A stretch of 64,000 bases of DNA from VRUE01 sp035605695 (GCA_035605695.1 DATNGZ010000019.1:124001-188000); one strand, 5' to 3'. Counted from the stretch's first letter, positions 8,734 through 16,966 are shown. The notes: a model not told the origin generated them from the letters alone. Numbers and translations are program-made.

Positions 8734-8786
8734 CCGAACTGCATCAAATTTTCAATCTGACAGGTAGAAAATTTGATGCAGTTCGG
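8734..8786. repeat. Perfect 20-base inverted repeat, AT-rich
   Basis: Arms 8734-8753 and 8767-8786 are exact reverse complements (CCGAACTGCATCAAATTTTC), with a 13-base loop AATCTGACAGGTA. The inner half is far richer in A and T than the surroundings. It lies between two co-directional genes, 13 bases after one stop and 23 bases before the next start. It may be a terminator, but its arms are longer and more perfect than any other hairpin here. Confidence 0.85.
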
Positions 8787-8809
8787 TCGTGCGGGGACCT
8801 AGTCTCCGG

Positions 8810-9748
8810 ATGGTGGAGCAAGGAGTCCGCTCAGTTCCCGATCGGGTTCGGGAGGCCTGCGCCATGGTGGCCGCCCAGGCGCAGTCGGTGCGGATCGACG
8901 AGGACACGATCGCGGCTTATGCCGCCGGTCTGCCCGCCGCGGCCGAGTTGCCACCGCCCGATCCCGCGACCCACTTCGGCGAGGGAGACCGCGAGGGGCG
9001 CGCTGCCTTCGTCATCTGCCTCAACGCGATCAACTTCGGCTCCGGTTGGTGGCCGGAGATCCGCAAGCGGCCCGGTCGCAGCGGCTACTTCACGATCGCC
9101 GCTGGCCTCACCGAGCGCTTTCGGGCGGACGAACCCTGGTCGGCTGAGGAGCTGACCCAGCTCGACGCGGCCGATCTCGCGACGGTCACCGGCCAGGATC
9201 AGGCGCTGCCGCTGATGGAGCAGTATGCGGCCTCGCTGCGAGACGTCGGCGAGCATCTCCTCGCCGACCACGCCGGCCGCTTCGAGGCGCTGATCGAAGC
9301 GGCCGGCGGTTCGGCCGTGGCCCTTGCGGATCTGCTCGCCGGCTGGCAGGCGTTCGCCGACGTCTCGACCTATGAGGGCCAACCGGTGCCCTTCTACAAG
9401 CGGGCCCAGATCGCCGCGGCGGACATCAACCGCACCGGCCTCGTCGCTCTCCGAGACGAAGCCCGGCTCACCGCGTTCGCCGACAACCTCGTTCCCCACG
9501 TGTTGCGCATAGACGGCGTCCTGTGGCTCAACCCGGGGCTGGAGGCGAGGATCGACGCCGGTGAGCTGCTCACCCACGGCAGCGCCGAGGAGGTCGATCT
9601 GCGCGCCTGCGCCGTCCACGCGATCGAGCTCCTCGCCACGGTCTCATCGCTCTCCCCGGCGCAAATCGACGGGGTCCTCTGGAACCGCGGTCGCGATCCC
9701 CGCTACAAGTCGGTCCCCCGCCCGCGCTCCCGCAACACCGCCTACTAG
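8810..9748 (+). CDS. Queuosine salvage protein (DUF2419, Qng1-like queuosine nucleotide N-glycosylase)
   Basis: A 312-residue protein of the DUF2419 family. Its members release queuine from queuosine-5'-phosphate so that it can be inserted into tRNA. Motifs shared with the family are FVICLNAINFGSGWWPE near residue 70, the YEGQPVPFYKRAQIAAADI block, LTAFADNLVPHVLR and the acidic EEVDLRACAVHAIELL. The likely catalytic Asp residues are in the AADI and DLRAC segments. ATG 8810 is preferred over GTG 8789, which touches the palindrome. No queuine transporter or Tgt gene is nearby, so the precursor source is not shown here. Confidence 0.82.
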   Translation: MVEQGVRSVPDRVREACAMVAAQAQSVRIDEDTIAAYAAGLPAAAELPPPDPATHFGEGDREGRAAFVICLNAINFGSGWWPEIRKRPGRSGYFTIAAGLTERFRADEPWSAEELTQLDAADLATVTGQDQALPLMEQYAASLRDVGEHLLADHAGRFEALIEAAGGSAVALADLLAGWQAFADVSTYEGQPVPFYKRAQIAAADINRTGLVALRDEARLTAFADNLVPHVLRIDGVLWLNPGLEARIDAGELLTHGSAEEVDLRACAVHAIELLATVSSLSPAQIDGVLWNRGRDPRYKSVPRPRSRNTAY

Positions 9749-9763
9749 CGGCACCCCTTCCCA

Positions 9764-9808
9764 CGAAACCTCGAAAACCCGCGATATACACGGGTTTTCG
9801 AGGTTTCG
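9764..9808. repeat. 45-base palindromic element, copy C, intergenic
   Basis: Perfect 18-base arms (CGAAACCTCGAAAACCCG and its reverse complement) around a 9-base loop CGATATACA. It shares CGA-N5-CGAAAAC-N2-G and the NNATATANA loop with copy A in dnaE2. Read in the matching frame it has no stop and gives RNLENPRYTRVFEVS, matching copy A at R1, E4, N5, Y8, V11 and S15. It lies between convergent genes, so it could also act as a two-way terminator. Confidence 0.85.
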
Positions 9809-9812
9809 GTGA

Positions 9813-10610
9813 TCAACCTGCGGTTTCGGCGCGCTTCAAGCCGCTGCGGGCCCAGAAGGCGAAGAGGATCGGGAGGGTGAAGGCGACCGCGAAGGCGAGG
9901 GCGATCACTACCGGTTCGCCGGAGATGAAGCCGCGGCCGGCCTCGAGCAGCGCGGTCACTGGGTTGACCGAGGCGACCGCGTGGATCCAGCCGCTGAGCA
10001 GGCTGAGCGGCACGTAGACCGGGGCGAGGAAGAGGATCAGGAAGACGGGGAACTGCATCAGCGGCCCGCCCTGGATCGAGCGCACCCGCATCGCCACGCC
10101 CGCCGCCCACAGCGTCGCGGTCAGGTTGGTCAGCACGGCGAGGCTGTAGAGGCCGACGAGTTCGCCCGGGCTGCCCGCCACGTTCATCCCGGCGATCAGG
10201 GCGATCGTGGTCAGCACGGTCCAGGTGATCAGTGCTCGAGTCAGGGCGGCGATCGCGTAGCCGGCGACGATCCCGTTGCGGTTGGCGGCGGCGAGCAGAT
10301 AGCGGTTGGCGAAGCCGATCTCGAAGTCGCGGGCGATGCCGAAGCCGGTGAAGACGCCGCCGAAGGCGGCCGACTGGAGCAGGACGAAGACGAACTGGAA
10401 GGCGGTGTAGCCGCTGGGGAAGTCGAAGCCCGGAGCGTCGCCGATCGCCGAGAGCCCGCCGGCGAAGGCGATGAAGAAGAAGAGCGGGAAGACGATCGCA
10501 GGCGCCAGGAAGGCCGGGTTGCTGAGGAAGTTGTGGATGCTGCGCCAGGCGACGGCAAAGGCGACCGTGCGGAAGCCCGCCAGGCCGCGGGTCTCCGTGC
10601 TGCCGCTCAC
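9813..10610 (-). CDS. ABC-2 type transporter permease (second of pair)
   Basis: A 265-residue permease with six predicted membrane segments. The ABC-2 family pattern is seen in NPAFLAPAIVFPLFFFIAFAGGL near the N-terminus and SVNPVTALLEAGRGFISGEPV near the C-terminus, with the coupling stretch GIARDFEIGFANRYLLAAANR between. It starts at GTG 10610, overlapping the upstream permease stop by 4 bases (GTGA). With the other permease and the ATPase it forms a heterodimeric exporter of the DrrAB/ nodulation-factor type. The substrate is unknown; drug or lipid-like molecules are typical. Confidence 0.87.
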   Translation of the reverse strand: MSGSTETRGLAGFRTVAFAVAWRSIHNFLSNPAFLAPAIVFPLFFFIAFAGGLSAIGDAPGFDFPSGYTAFQFVFVLLQSAAFGGVFTGFGIARDFEIGFANRYLLAAANRNGIVAGYAIAALTRALITWTVLTTIALIAGMNVAGSPGELVGLYSLAVLTNLTATLWAAGVAMRVRSIQGGPLMQFPVFLILFLAPVYVPLSLLSGWIHAVASVNPVTALLEAGRGFISGEPVVIALAFAVAFTLPILFAFWARSGLKRAETAG

Positions 10611-11386
10611 GTCCGCACCAACCTTGTCTTCAGGGCGCCGCTGGCGGCGAACATGCCGACGCCGAGCAGCACCGCGGCGATCCCGAAGCCCAGCGCCAGC
10701 GTTCCGGTCTCCCAACCTTCGAAAAGCAGCGAGCGGAAGGCCTCGAGCAGGTAGGTGACCGGGTTGGCGCTGGCGACGGCCTTGAACCAGTTGGTCTGGA
10801 TCAGGTCGAGCGGCAGCGCCATCGCCGAGATGAAGAGGAAGACGAAGAAGACCGGGAAGAGACTCTGCACCGCCTCGCCGGAGCCGGTGCGCAGGGCGGC
10901 GAAGAGGCCGATCGAGCCGAAGGCGACGGTGATCGAGACCGAGAGGGCAACGATCACGAGCGCGCCGGCGAAGCCAGTCGTCAGTTCGGCGCCGGCGATC
11001 AGGCCGACGCTGAGGTAAGTCACCGCCTGCACGAGTCCCAGCACGACCGCCCCGGCGAGCAGGCCGCTGAGCAGGGCGGCGTCGCGCAGCGGGGTCAGCG
11101 CCAGGCGGCTGAGGAAGCCGGTCTCGATGTCGCGGGCGAGGTCGGTGCCGGCGTTCATCACCGAGAACAGCGCCCCCTGCATGAAGGGCACGGCGAGGGC
11201 GAAGGTGAGGTAGGAGTCGGTCGGGAAGCCGGGCAGGTTGGTCGCGTCCTGGAGCCCGCCCGAGTTGACCGCGAGCAGAAAGAGCGGGAAGACCAGGGCG
11301 GGGACGATCTGGGCCGGCTGGCGCAGGGTGCGCAGGACCGAGCGCTGGGCGAGCTGCCCGACCTGGGTGCGCAGGCCGCCGCTCAC
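10607..11386 (-). CDS. ABC-2 type transporter permease (first of pair)
   Basis: A 259-residue integral membrane protein with six helices. It shares the layout of its neighbour: PAQIVPALVFPLFLLAVNSGGL, GTDLARDIETGFLSRLALTPLR and ASANPVTYLLEAFRSLLFEG. GTG 11386 overlaps the ATPase stop by 4 bases, so the three genes are translationally coupled. Two different permeases plus one ATPase suggest a heterodimeric membrane part. The gene looks intact. Confidence 0.87.
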   Translation of the reverse strand: MSGGLRTQVGQLAQRSVLRTLRQPAQIVPALVFPLFLLAVNSGGLQDATNLPGFPTDSYLTFALAVPFMQGALFSVMNAGTDLARDIETGFLSRLALTPLRDAALLSGLLAGAVVLGLVQAVTYLSVGLIAGAELTTGFAGALVIVALSVSITVAFGSIGLFAALRTGSGEAVQSLFPVFFVFLFISAMALPLDLIQTNWFKAVASANPVTYLLEAFRSLLFEGWETGTLALGFGIAAVLLGVGMFAASGALKTRLVRT

Positions 11387-12393
11387 GCGGCGCTCACCGG
11401 CTCCTCCTCGGCGCTCTCGGTCTCCTCGACCTCATCCTCGGCGCCCTCCAGCGAGCGCCCCGTCTTGGCGAGGAAGACGTCGTCGAGCGAGGGCGCGTGC
11501 AGCTGCAGGCGCTCGATCGCGATGCCCTCGGCGTCGAGGGCGCGGACGACCTCGGCGAGCTGGGACTCGCCGCCCTCGAGCCGTGCCGCGGCGCTGCGCG
11601 GCGAGGATCCGGTGCGGGGCCCGAAGCGCTCCAACACCGCGGCGAGCCGCTCGAGTTCACCCGCCTCGCGCGGCGCCGCTTCGACCGTGGGCCGGCCGAT
11701 CTCCGCCTTGAGCTCGGCCGGCGTGCCCTCGGCGACGATGTGGCCGTGGTCGATGATCCCGACCCGGCCGGCGAGCGCGTCAGCCTCCTCCAAGTACTGC
11801 GTGGTGAGGAAGACGGTGACGCCCTCCTCGGCGGCGAGCCGCGCCACCTCGTCCCAGAGCGCGGTGCGGCTCTGGATGTCGAGCCCGGTGGTGGGCTCGT
11901 CGAGGAAGAGGATGCTGGGGCCGTGGGCGAGCGCCAGCGCCAGGTCGAGGCGGCGCTTCATCCCGCCCGAGTAGCCGCCGACTTTGCGGTCGGCCGCCTG
12001 CGAGAGCCCGACCCGCTCCAGCAGCTCCTGTCCGCGCTCCGCCCGCTCGGCCTTCGGCAGCCCGTGCAGGGCGGTCTGCAGGCGCATGTGCTCGCGACCG
12101 CTAAGAAGCGGATCGAGCGCCGCCTCCTGCAGCGCGGCCCCGATCGAGGACCGCACCTGCGGGCCCTGCTTGACGATGTCGAATCCTGCGACCCGCGCCG
12201 TCCCGGCGGTCGGCGGCAGCAGCGTGGTCAGCATCAGCACGGTGGTCGACTTGCCGGCGCCGTTGGGGCCGAGGAAGCCGTAGATCTCGCCCGCCTCGAC
12301 TTTGAGATCGATCCCGTCAACCGCACGCGGCCCGTTCTTGAACTCACGCACGAGTCCGTCGACTTCGATGCCCTCTTGCCTGTTCGTCGCCAT
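11383..12393 (-). CDS. ABC transporter ATP-binding protein (DrrA-like)
   Basis: A 336-residue ATPase. Walker A is GPNGAGKST at 42-50, the signature YSGGM at 141-145 and Walker B ILFLDEPTTGLD from 161. A C-terminal DrrA/DUF4162-type domain follows (about 230-320), ending in an acidic tail (EDEVEETESAEEE). It is the first gene of a three-gene exporter operon and drives the two ABC-2 permeases downstream. ATG 12393 is the start; it faces the SRPBCC gene divergently across 38 bases. No resistance or biosynthesis cluster is adjacent. Confidence 0.92.
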   Translation of the reverse strand: MATNRQEGIEVDGLVREFKNGPRAVDGIDLKVEAGEIYGFLGPNGAGKSTTVLMLTTLLPPTAGTARVAGFDIVKQGPQVRSSIGAALQEAALDPLLSGREHMRLQTALHGLPKAERAERGQELLERVGLSQAADRKVGGYSGGMKRRLDLALALAHGPSILFLDEPTTGLDIQSRTALWDEVARLAAEEGVTVFLTTQYLEEADALAGRVGIIDHGHIVAEGTPAELKAEIGRPTVEAAPREAGELERLAAVLERFGPRTGSSPRSAAARLEGGESQLAEVVRALDAEGIAIERLQLHAPSLDDVFLAKTGRSLEGAEDEVEETESAEEEPVSAA

Positions 12394-12431
12394 AGCCGCC
12401 CAGCAGGCTAGCGATCCCTAGGATCGGGTCC

Positions 12432-12872
12432 GTGAAGTCCGTCACCGTCTCCGTCGTCGTGCCGCGTCCGGTCGAGCAGGTCTACGACTACCTCGACGTT
12501 CTCGCAAACCACGAGTTCTTCCTCGACCACTTCCTCGTCGACTGGAAATTCTCCGGCCCGGCGCGCGGGGTCGGGGCCAAAGCCGAGGCCCGGGCGAGCG
12601 CGCCGATGTCGCAGGACTGGACCGACTTCGAGGTGATCGAGGCCGAGCGGCCAAAGCGGATCGTCGAGGACGGTGTCGGGCTGAAAGGCAAGCGCCACAC
12701 CCGCGGTACCTACACGCTCGAGCAGCTCGCCGGCGGGGGGACGAAAGTCTCCTTCGAGCTCGCCTGGATTGAGGCCGCTCGGGCCGAAAGCCTCTGCCCG
12801 CCGCTAACCCGCGCCTTCATCAAACGCCCCAACGGCAAAGCGATGCGCCGACTCGCCAAACAACTGGCGTAA
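12432..12872 (+). CDS. SRPBCC-family (START-like) protein
   Basis: A 146-residue single-domain protein with the helix-grip fold typical of polyketide cyclase/START-like proteins: SVTVSVVVPRPVEQVYDYLDVLANHEFFLD at the start, the DWTDFEVIEAERPKRIVEDG strands, and a final helix LTRAFIKRPNGKAMRRLAKQL. It probably binds a hydrophobic ligand in a central cavity. No catalytic residues can be named. GTG 12432 gives the standard N-terminal strand. It is divergent from the ABC exporter operon, and shared regulation is possible but not shown. Confidence 0.75.
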   Translation: MKSVTVSVVVPRPVEQVYDYLDVLANHEFFLDHFLVDWKFSGPARGVGAKAEARASAPMSQDWTDFEVIEAERPKRIVEDGVGLKGKRHTRGTYTLEQLAGGGTKVSFELAWIEAARAESLCPPLTRAFIKRPNGKAMRRLAKQLA

Positions 12873-12897
12873 GCCGGTAACGATTACTCGGACCATC

Positions 12898-12925
12898 TTG
12901 ACAAAGACAAGCACCCGCGTATAGC
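12898..12925 (+). promoter_or_regulatory. Housekeeping-type promoter
   Basis: TTGACA at 12898-12903, a 16-base spacer and TATAGC at 12920-12925, 9 bases before the ATG at 12935. The transcript would be almost leaderless. Confidence 0.6.
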
Positions 12926-12934
12926 GTTGGCTCG

Positions 12935-13351
12935 ATGCAGCAAGATCCCGAGCCCCCGACCAAAGTCGACCCGCCCCCGGAAACTACCTGGAGCGAAAAG
13001 GTAAAGACGATCGGCGGGCTTGTCGCAGTCGCGGTTGGGGTCCTCGTGGTTGGCGTGATCGCGATCGTCGCCCTGGCTAAGGACTCGAGCACGTCGGCCA
13101 CCATCGCCAGCTCAGCTGGGGGAGTGATCGCGACGATCGTCGGCGCCTACTTCGGGGTGAAGGTCGGTACCGACCAGGCGAAGAGTACGCTCGAAGGCCA
13201 GCAAAAAGAAGCCGCCAAGCTCCACAAAGGTCAGCTCGCCGAAGCGGCCAAAGCCCAGGTCTACGCCACCCACCTTCCGCCCGACAAAGCCGGCGAGATT
13301 ATGGATATGGCGGAGAAAGCTGCGCGCGAAGCGATCAGCCGGCAGCGGTGA
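12935..13351 (+). CDS. Small membrane protein of unknown function
   Basis: A 138-residue protein not matched to a named family. A Pro-rich cytoplasmic start (QQDPEPPTKVDPPPETTW) precedes two membrane helices (GGLVAVAVGVLVVGVIAIVAL and SAGGVIATIVGAYFGVKVG). A charged Lys/Gln/Ala-rich tail follows and is likely helical or coiled (QAKSTLEGQQKEAAKLHKGQ). A good promoter lies just before the start. The 3' end overlaps the convergent gene by 17 bases. Confidence 0.6.
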   Translation: MQQDPEPPTKVDPPPETTWSEKVKTIGGLVAVAVGVLVVGVIAIVALAKDSSTSATIASSAGGVIATIVGAYFGVKVGTDQAKSTLEGQQKEAAKLHKGQLAEAAKAQVYATHLPPDKAGEIMDMAEKAAREAISRQR

Positions 13352-13970
13352 GCGACTGCGCCGAGTCGGGCCCTTCGGCGCCGCGGAAGAGCTGTGCCGA
13401 GGGGATGCCGATCACCTCGCCTTTGAAGCGCTTCTCGCGGCCGTAGACCACCCAGGTGGTGTCGATCTCGCCGATGTCGAGGTCGAGTTGCAGCTCGTCG
13501 GTGTGTTCTTCGAAGTGCTCGATGTGGGTTAGGCCGGAGTCGTAGTCGCCGCGCAGCAGGCCTTCGCCGACGACCGGCTTGGAGACCACGTCAATGACCT
13601 CCTCCCACTGCGAGAGGTCGACGTAGCCCTTGGTCGCGGGGACGATCCCGATCGATCGCGGCCGCTCGACCTCGCGGCGACTGAGCAAGACGAGGTGCTT
13701 GGTCGGGTAGATGAAGGTGTCGACGACGAAGACCTCGGTCCAGTACTTCTCGGTGACCTCGTGGACCTTGGGATGGGCGCTGCACTGGACGAGGAAGGTG
13801 TTGGGCTGCTCGCGGACCAGCTCCAGACCGGCGAAGAAATCGGTGATCAGCTCGATCCGATATTCGTCTACGCCCTGGAAGGCGAGGTAGCGCTGTACCG
13901 CCCGCTCGTGACATGTTCCTTCGGGTCCGAGCGTCACGACGGTGACCTTGTCTGCTTCGGTTGAGAGCAT
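13335..13970 (-). CDS. Prephenate dehydratase/BacA-like periplasmic-binding-fold protein
   Basis: A 211-residue protein with the N-terminal pattern VTVVTLGPEGTCHERAVQRYLA, like the YLGPEGTFSE start of prephenate dehydratase and the bacilysin enzyme BacA. It continues with FAGLELVREQPNTFLVQCSAHPKVHEV, a substrate-lobe pattern. It lacks the ACT domain and the typical TRF catalytic motif is not evident, so a dehydratase call would be too strong. It could be a small prephenate decarboxylase-like enzyme or a binding protein. ATG 13970 is preferred because sequence above it looks non-coding. It diverges from the VWA gene. Confidence 0.5.
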   Translation of the reverse strand: MLSTEADKVTVVTLGPEGTCHERAVQRYLAFQGVDEYRIELITDFFAGLELVREQPNTFLVQCSAHPKVHEVTEKYWTEVFVVDTFIYPTKHLVLLSRREVERPRSIGIVPATKGYVDLSQWEEVIDVVSKPVVGEGLLRGDYDSGLTHIEHFEEHTDELQLDLDIGEIDTTWVVYGREKRFKGEVIGIPSAQLFRGAEGPDSAQSLTAAG

Positions 13971-14026
13971 GGGCAACAGCCAGCGTAGCGAGTGAACAGA
14001 AATCCTCAAGCGGTATAGGAGAGAAG

Positions 14027-15058
14027 ATGAGACGAGTCGCCAAGGTGCTTTTGGGAACCGCAACCGCCGCGCTGATCGCGGCAGGACCGGTTGCTCCATC
14101 GAGTGGTGCGGCGATCCCGTTCGCGCAGACCTCCGCCTCATCGTGCAAGCAGGCGACAAACATCGAGGCGATCGTCGACGACTCGATCTCGATGGAATTC
14201 ACCGACGCCTCCCGGCTGCGGGTGCAGGCGATGAACCTGCTGATCAACACGCTCGGCAAGTCGACGCAATTGGGCGCGGTCGAGTTCGGCTCCGCCGGCT
14301 ATGAAAACAACCCTCCCGCTGCCGACACGCTCTTTCCGCCGCTTCCGGTCGGGCCCAACGCGCCGGCGATGCTGGCGGCGCTCGACCAGAAAATCCACGC
14401 CGATAACGGTGCGACCGACTACAACGGCGCCTTCGCCGAGGCGGATCTTGAGAACCCAGCCGCCGACGCCCGCATCTTCCTCACCGACGGCGGCAACACC
14501 GTCGGCACCTATAACGAAGCGCACCTTGTCCACAACGTGCCCACCTACGTGGTCGGCTTCGGCGGCGTCAGCCTGCCCGAGGATCAGGCGCGACTGAAAA
14601 AGATCGCTGCCGACACCGGTGGCAGCTACTTCCCGCTCGACGATTCCAGTCAACTGCAGTCGGTGATGAACAGCATCGGTGCCGCGCTGACCTGCCAGAC
14701 GCCGCCGCGGCTGTTCAGCGACGAACTCGGCAAAGGCCAGAGCAAGCTGCACAGCGTCGCGATCGGCGCCGCGACCAAATCGATTCAGATCACCCTGACC
14801 TGGGCCAACCCGCTCGACAAATTCAAGCTCTCGGGCCTGCGTCTGACCGGCCCCAAAGGCCTGATCGCGGTTGCCTCGCGTGTCAAGAAGCCGGCCAAAC
14901 TGAAGGTCTCGAAAACGGTCAGCTCCACCTTCACCGTGCTCAAAGTGTCGCACCTGCGCAAGGGCAAACTCCACTTCGCGGTGAAAGCGATCTCGATCGG
15001 CTCCGGCGCTCCTAAGGCGATTCTGACCACCCAAGTCGGCCAGAGCTCACACCGCTAG
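14027..15058 (+). CDS. Secreted VWA-domain protein
   Basis: A 343-residue protein with a signal peptide (VAKVLLGTATAALIAAGPVAPSSGA) and a von Willebrand A domain from about 45 to 220. The MIDAS site reads VDDSISM, with the further metal-site parts TDYNGAF and IFLTDGG. The C-terminal part (about 225-343) is beta-rich and resembles a wall-associated sandwich domain. The probable role is metal-dependent adhesion or protein interaction outside the cell. ATG 14027 has AGGAGAGA upstream. Its stop overlaps the convergent FAD gene by 4 bases. Confidence 0.78.
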   Translation: MRRVAKVLLGTATAALIAAGPVAPSSGAAIPFAQTSASSCKQATNIEAIVDDSISMEFTDASRLRVQAMNLLINTLGKSTQLGAVEFGSAGYENNPPAADTLFPPLPVGPNAPAMLAALDQKIHADNGATDYNGAFAEADLENPAADARIFLTDGGNTVGTYNEAHLVHNVPTYVVGFGGVSLPEDQARLKKIAADTGGSYFPLDDSSQLQSVMNSIGAALTCQTPPRLFSDELGKGQSKLHSVAIGAATKSIQITLTWANPLDKFKLSGLRLTGPKGLIAVASRVKKPAKLKVSKTVSSTFTVLKVSHLRKGKLHFAVKAISIGSGAPKAILTTQVGQSSHR

Positions 15059-16356
15059 GAGAGCGGCAGGCGCTGCGCCGGCGAGGCCGGCCGGCCAGCG
15101 CCACGATCGCGGCTGATCGCGTGCCGCGCGTTCACCGTGAGCGCCCGCGGCAGCGTCGTCGCCATCATCCGCCCGGGCTTGACCCTGCGCGTGCCGAGTT
15201 CGTCGAAAGCCGTCGCGACCCTGGAATCGCGCGCCGCGGCGGAAAAGAGCGTCCTTTCGATCCAACTGATCGGCCGGCCGGTGGCGTAGTCGTTGACGAG
15301 GAAGGCGTGCCCCCGCAGTTCCTTGCGGTGACGCCGCCGGTAGCGGTTGAGGCCGCTCTGCAGTGGCTCGGCTCCGCGCAGGGCGGGCGTCACGCTGTCG
15401 GCCAGCCATTCGGCCGACTGCAGCGCCCAGCCGCAGCCGATGCCGAAGAGCGGGTCGACCGCCAGCGCCGCGTCGCCGGCGAGGGCGAGACCCGGGGCGA
15501 TCGGCACCCGCACCCGGTTCGGCATCTCGACCTTGCCAAGGACGTCGCCGGCCAGGCGCGATTCGGCGATCGGCGGCGCCCCCGGAATACTGCCGAGGAA
15601 AGACGTCAGAGCCGCCTCCGGATCGCGGCGGAACTCGGGCAGGCGGTCCTTGGTCGGCATCGCCGCATAGAAGACGAGGCCGCTGTCGGTCGGGAAGGCG
15701 GCCGCCCAGTGCGGATCGAGCATCCAGATCGTGCTGGCGTGGTCGGGCGCCGGCGCTGGGCCCTCGAAGTAGGCGCCGTAAGCGAAGCGGCCGTGAGGGA
15801 GGATCTTTTCGCTGACGCCGGCTAGCTCGGCGAGGTGGGAGTCACGCCCGTCAGCGCCGACGACGAGCTTTGCCTTCAGCTCGGTCTCTTCGCCTTCGCG
15901 GTCGCGGACGACGATCCCGCGGACGACCTCGCCCTCGCGTAGTAGGCCGTGCGCTCCCTGGCCGAGCATCAGCTCAACGCCCGGCGTTGAGGCCGCGGCC
16001 TCGCGCAGCATCGGGTCAAGCAGCTCGCGCCGCAGGTTGACGGCGCGTCCGGCGTGCTCCGGCGGCGCTTCGATCCAGCCCCAGGGCGTCCAGGCCCGCA
16101 TCCTCGAGCGCAGGCCGCCAGCCGCCATGATCGGGTCGAGCAGATCGAGGCGTTCGAGCGCCGGTACCCCCGAGGCCTGAATGAAGTGCGAGCAAACGCG
16201 CTTGAAGGCGCTTGGATCGGGCTTCTTCTCGACCAGGGCGACGCTAAATCCGGCGCGGCCGAGAATGATCGCGGTGGCGCAGCCGGCGAGGCTGGCGCCG
16301 GCGATCGCAACGTCGTAGTCCGGTGGGTTGGCGATGCTGCTGTTGCTCTCAGCCAT
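15055..16356 (-). CDS. FAD-dependent monooxygenase (geranylgeranyl reductase/halogenase-like)
   Basis: A 433-residue flavoprotein. The FAD-binding Rossmann motif AIAGASLAGCATAIILGRAG is at the N-terminus, the middle motif is LVVGADGRDSHLAEL and the C-terminal FAD motif is LAGDAALAVDPLFGIGCGWALQSAEWLA. The group includes aromatic hydroxylases and reductases; the substrate is unknown. A paralogue with the same architecture lies at 41647-42894. The gene is divergent from a PadR regulator, with a dyad and repeated half-sites between, so PadR control is likely. Confidence 0.83.
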   Translation of the reverse strand: MAESNSSIANPPDYDVAIAGASLAGCATAIILGRAGFSVALVEKKPDPSAFKRVCSHFIQASGVPALERLDLLDPIMAAGGLRSRMRAWTPWGWIEAPPEHAGRAVNLRRELLDPMLREAAASTPGVELMLGQGAHGLLREGEVVRGIVVRDREGEETELKAKLVVGADGRDSHLAELAGVSEKILPHGRFAYGAYFEGPAPAPDHASTIWMLDPHWAAAFPTDSGLVFYAAMPTKDRLPEFRRDPEAALTSFLGSIPGAPPIAESRLAGDVLGKVEMPNRVRVPIAPGLALAGDAALAVDPLFGIGCGWALQSAEWLADSVTPALRGAEPLQSGLNRYRRRHRKELRGHAFLVNDYATGRPISWIERTLFSAAARDSRVATAFDELGTRRVKPGRMMATTLPRALTVNARHAISRDRGAGRPASPAQRLPLS

Positions 16357-16384
16357 GGCGGCCTCCCGAGGGGTTGTGCTGCTC

Positions 16385-16418
16385 TATAATTCGTTCCGAA
16401 CTATACGCCTCGAACTAT
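16385..16418. promoter_or_regulatory. Promoter and PadR operator region
   Basis: A perfect TATAAT (16385-16390) overlaps a dyad ATAATTCG-TTC-CGAACTAT (16386-16404). The half-site CGAACTAT recurs directly at 16411-16418 and overlaps the PadR start codon. The arrangement fits autorepression by PadR and control of the divergent FAD gene. Confidence 0.6.
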
Positions 16419-16938
16419 GAATTTCAAGCCGATCCGTCTCACCGCCACCTCCTACGCTCTCCTTGCCCTGCTCGACCAGCTCGGCGAGTCGACTCCCTAC
16501 GAGATCAAGCAGGCGATGGAGATGTCGACCGAGAACTTCTGGCCCGTTCCGCATACCACCGCTTACGAGGAGCCGGCGCGGCTGACGGCGGGCGGTTACC
16601 TAGCGGTGCGCCAAGAGGAGGGGGGCAGGCGCCGCAAGTCGTACTCACTGACCGACGAGGGGCGGGCGGCGCTCGCGGCCTGGGCCGGCGAGGCGACCGC
16701 GGCGCCGCCACAGATCCGCGACGAACTACTGCTGAAACTCTTTGCCGGGGCCGATCCCGGGCCGCTGCTGAAGGCGCGCATGGCCTGGCACGAGGAGAAG
16801 CTCGTCGAGCTGCAGGGCTACCTCGACGAGGTTCGCGGCAACGAGGATTGGCGGCCCTCCGAGTCCGTACTCGCCGCCGGCATCGGCTACCACCGCAAGA
16901 TGCTGGAGCTGATGGGAGGCGCTAAACCGGAGCCCTGA
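16417..16938 (+). CDS. PadR-family transcriptional regulator
   Basis: A 173-residue regulator with the PadR winged helix (TATSYALLALLDQLGESTPYEIKQAMEM, then TTAYEEPARLTAGGYLAVRQEEGGRRRKSYSLTDEGR). A C-terminal helical dimerisation part ends in IGYHRKMLELM. The usual PadR wing pattern is complete. It is expressed divergently from the FAD monooxygenase across 60 bases that contain repeated half-sites. Very little space lies between the TATAAT box and ATG, so the mRNA is probably nearly leaderless. Confidence 0.85.
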   Translation: MNFKPIRLTATSYALLALLDQLGESTPYEIKQAMEMSTENFWPVPHTTAYEEPARLTAGGYLAVRQEEGGRRRKSYSLTDEGRAALAAWAGEATAAPPQIRDELLLKLFAGADPGPLLKARMAWHEEKLVELQGYLDEVRGNEDWRPSESVLAAGIGYHRKMLELMGGAKPEP

Positions 16939-16966
16939 TCTACGTGCCACCCCGGGGGCGGTCCGC

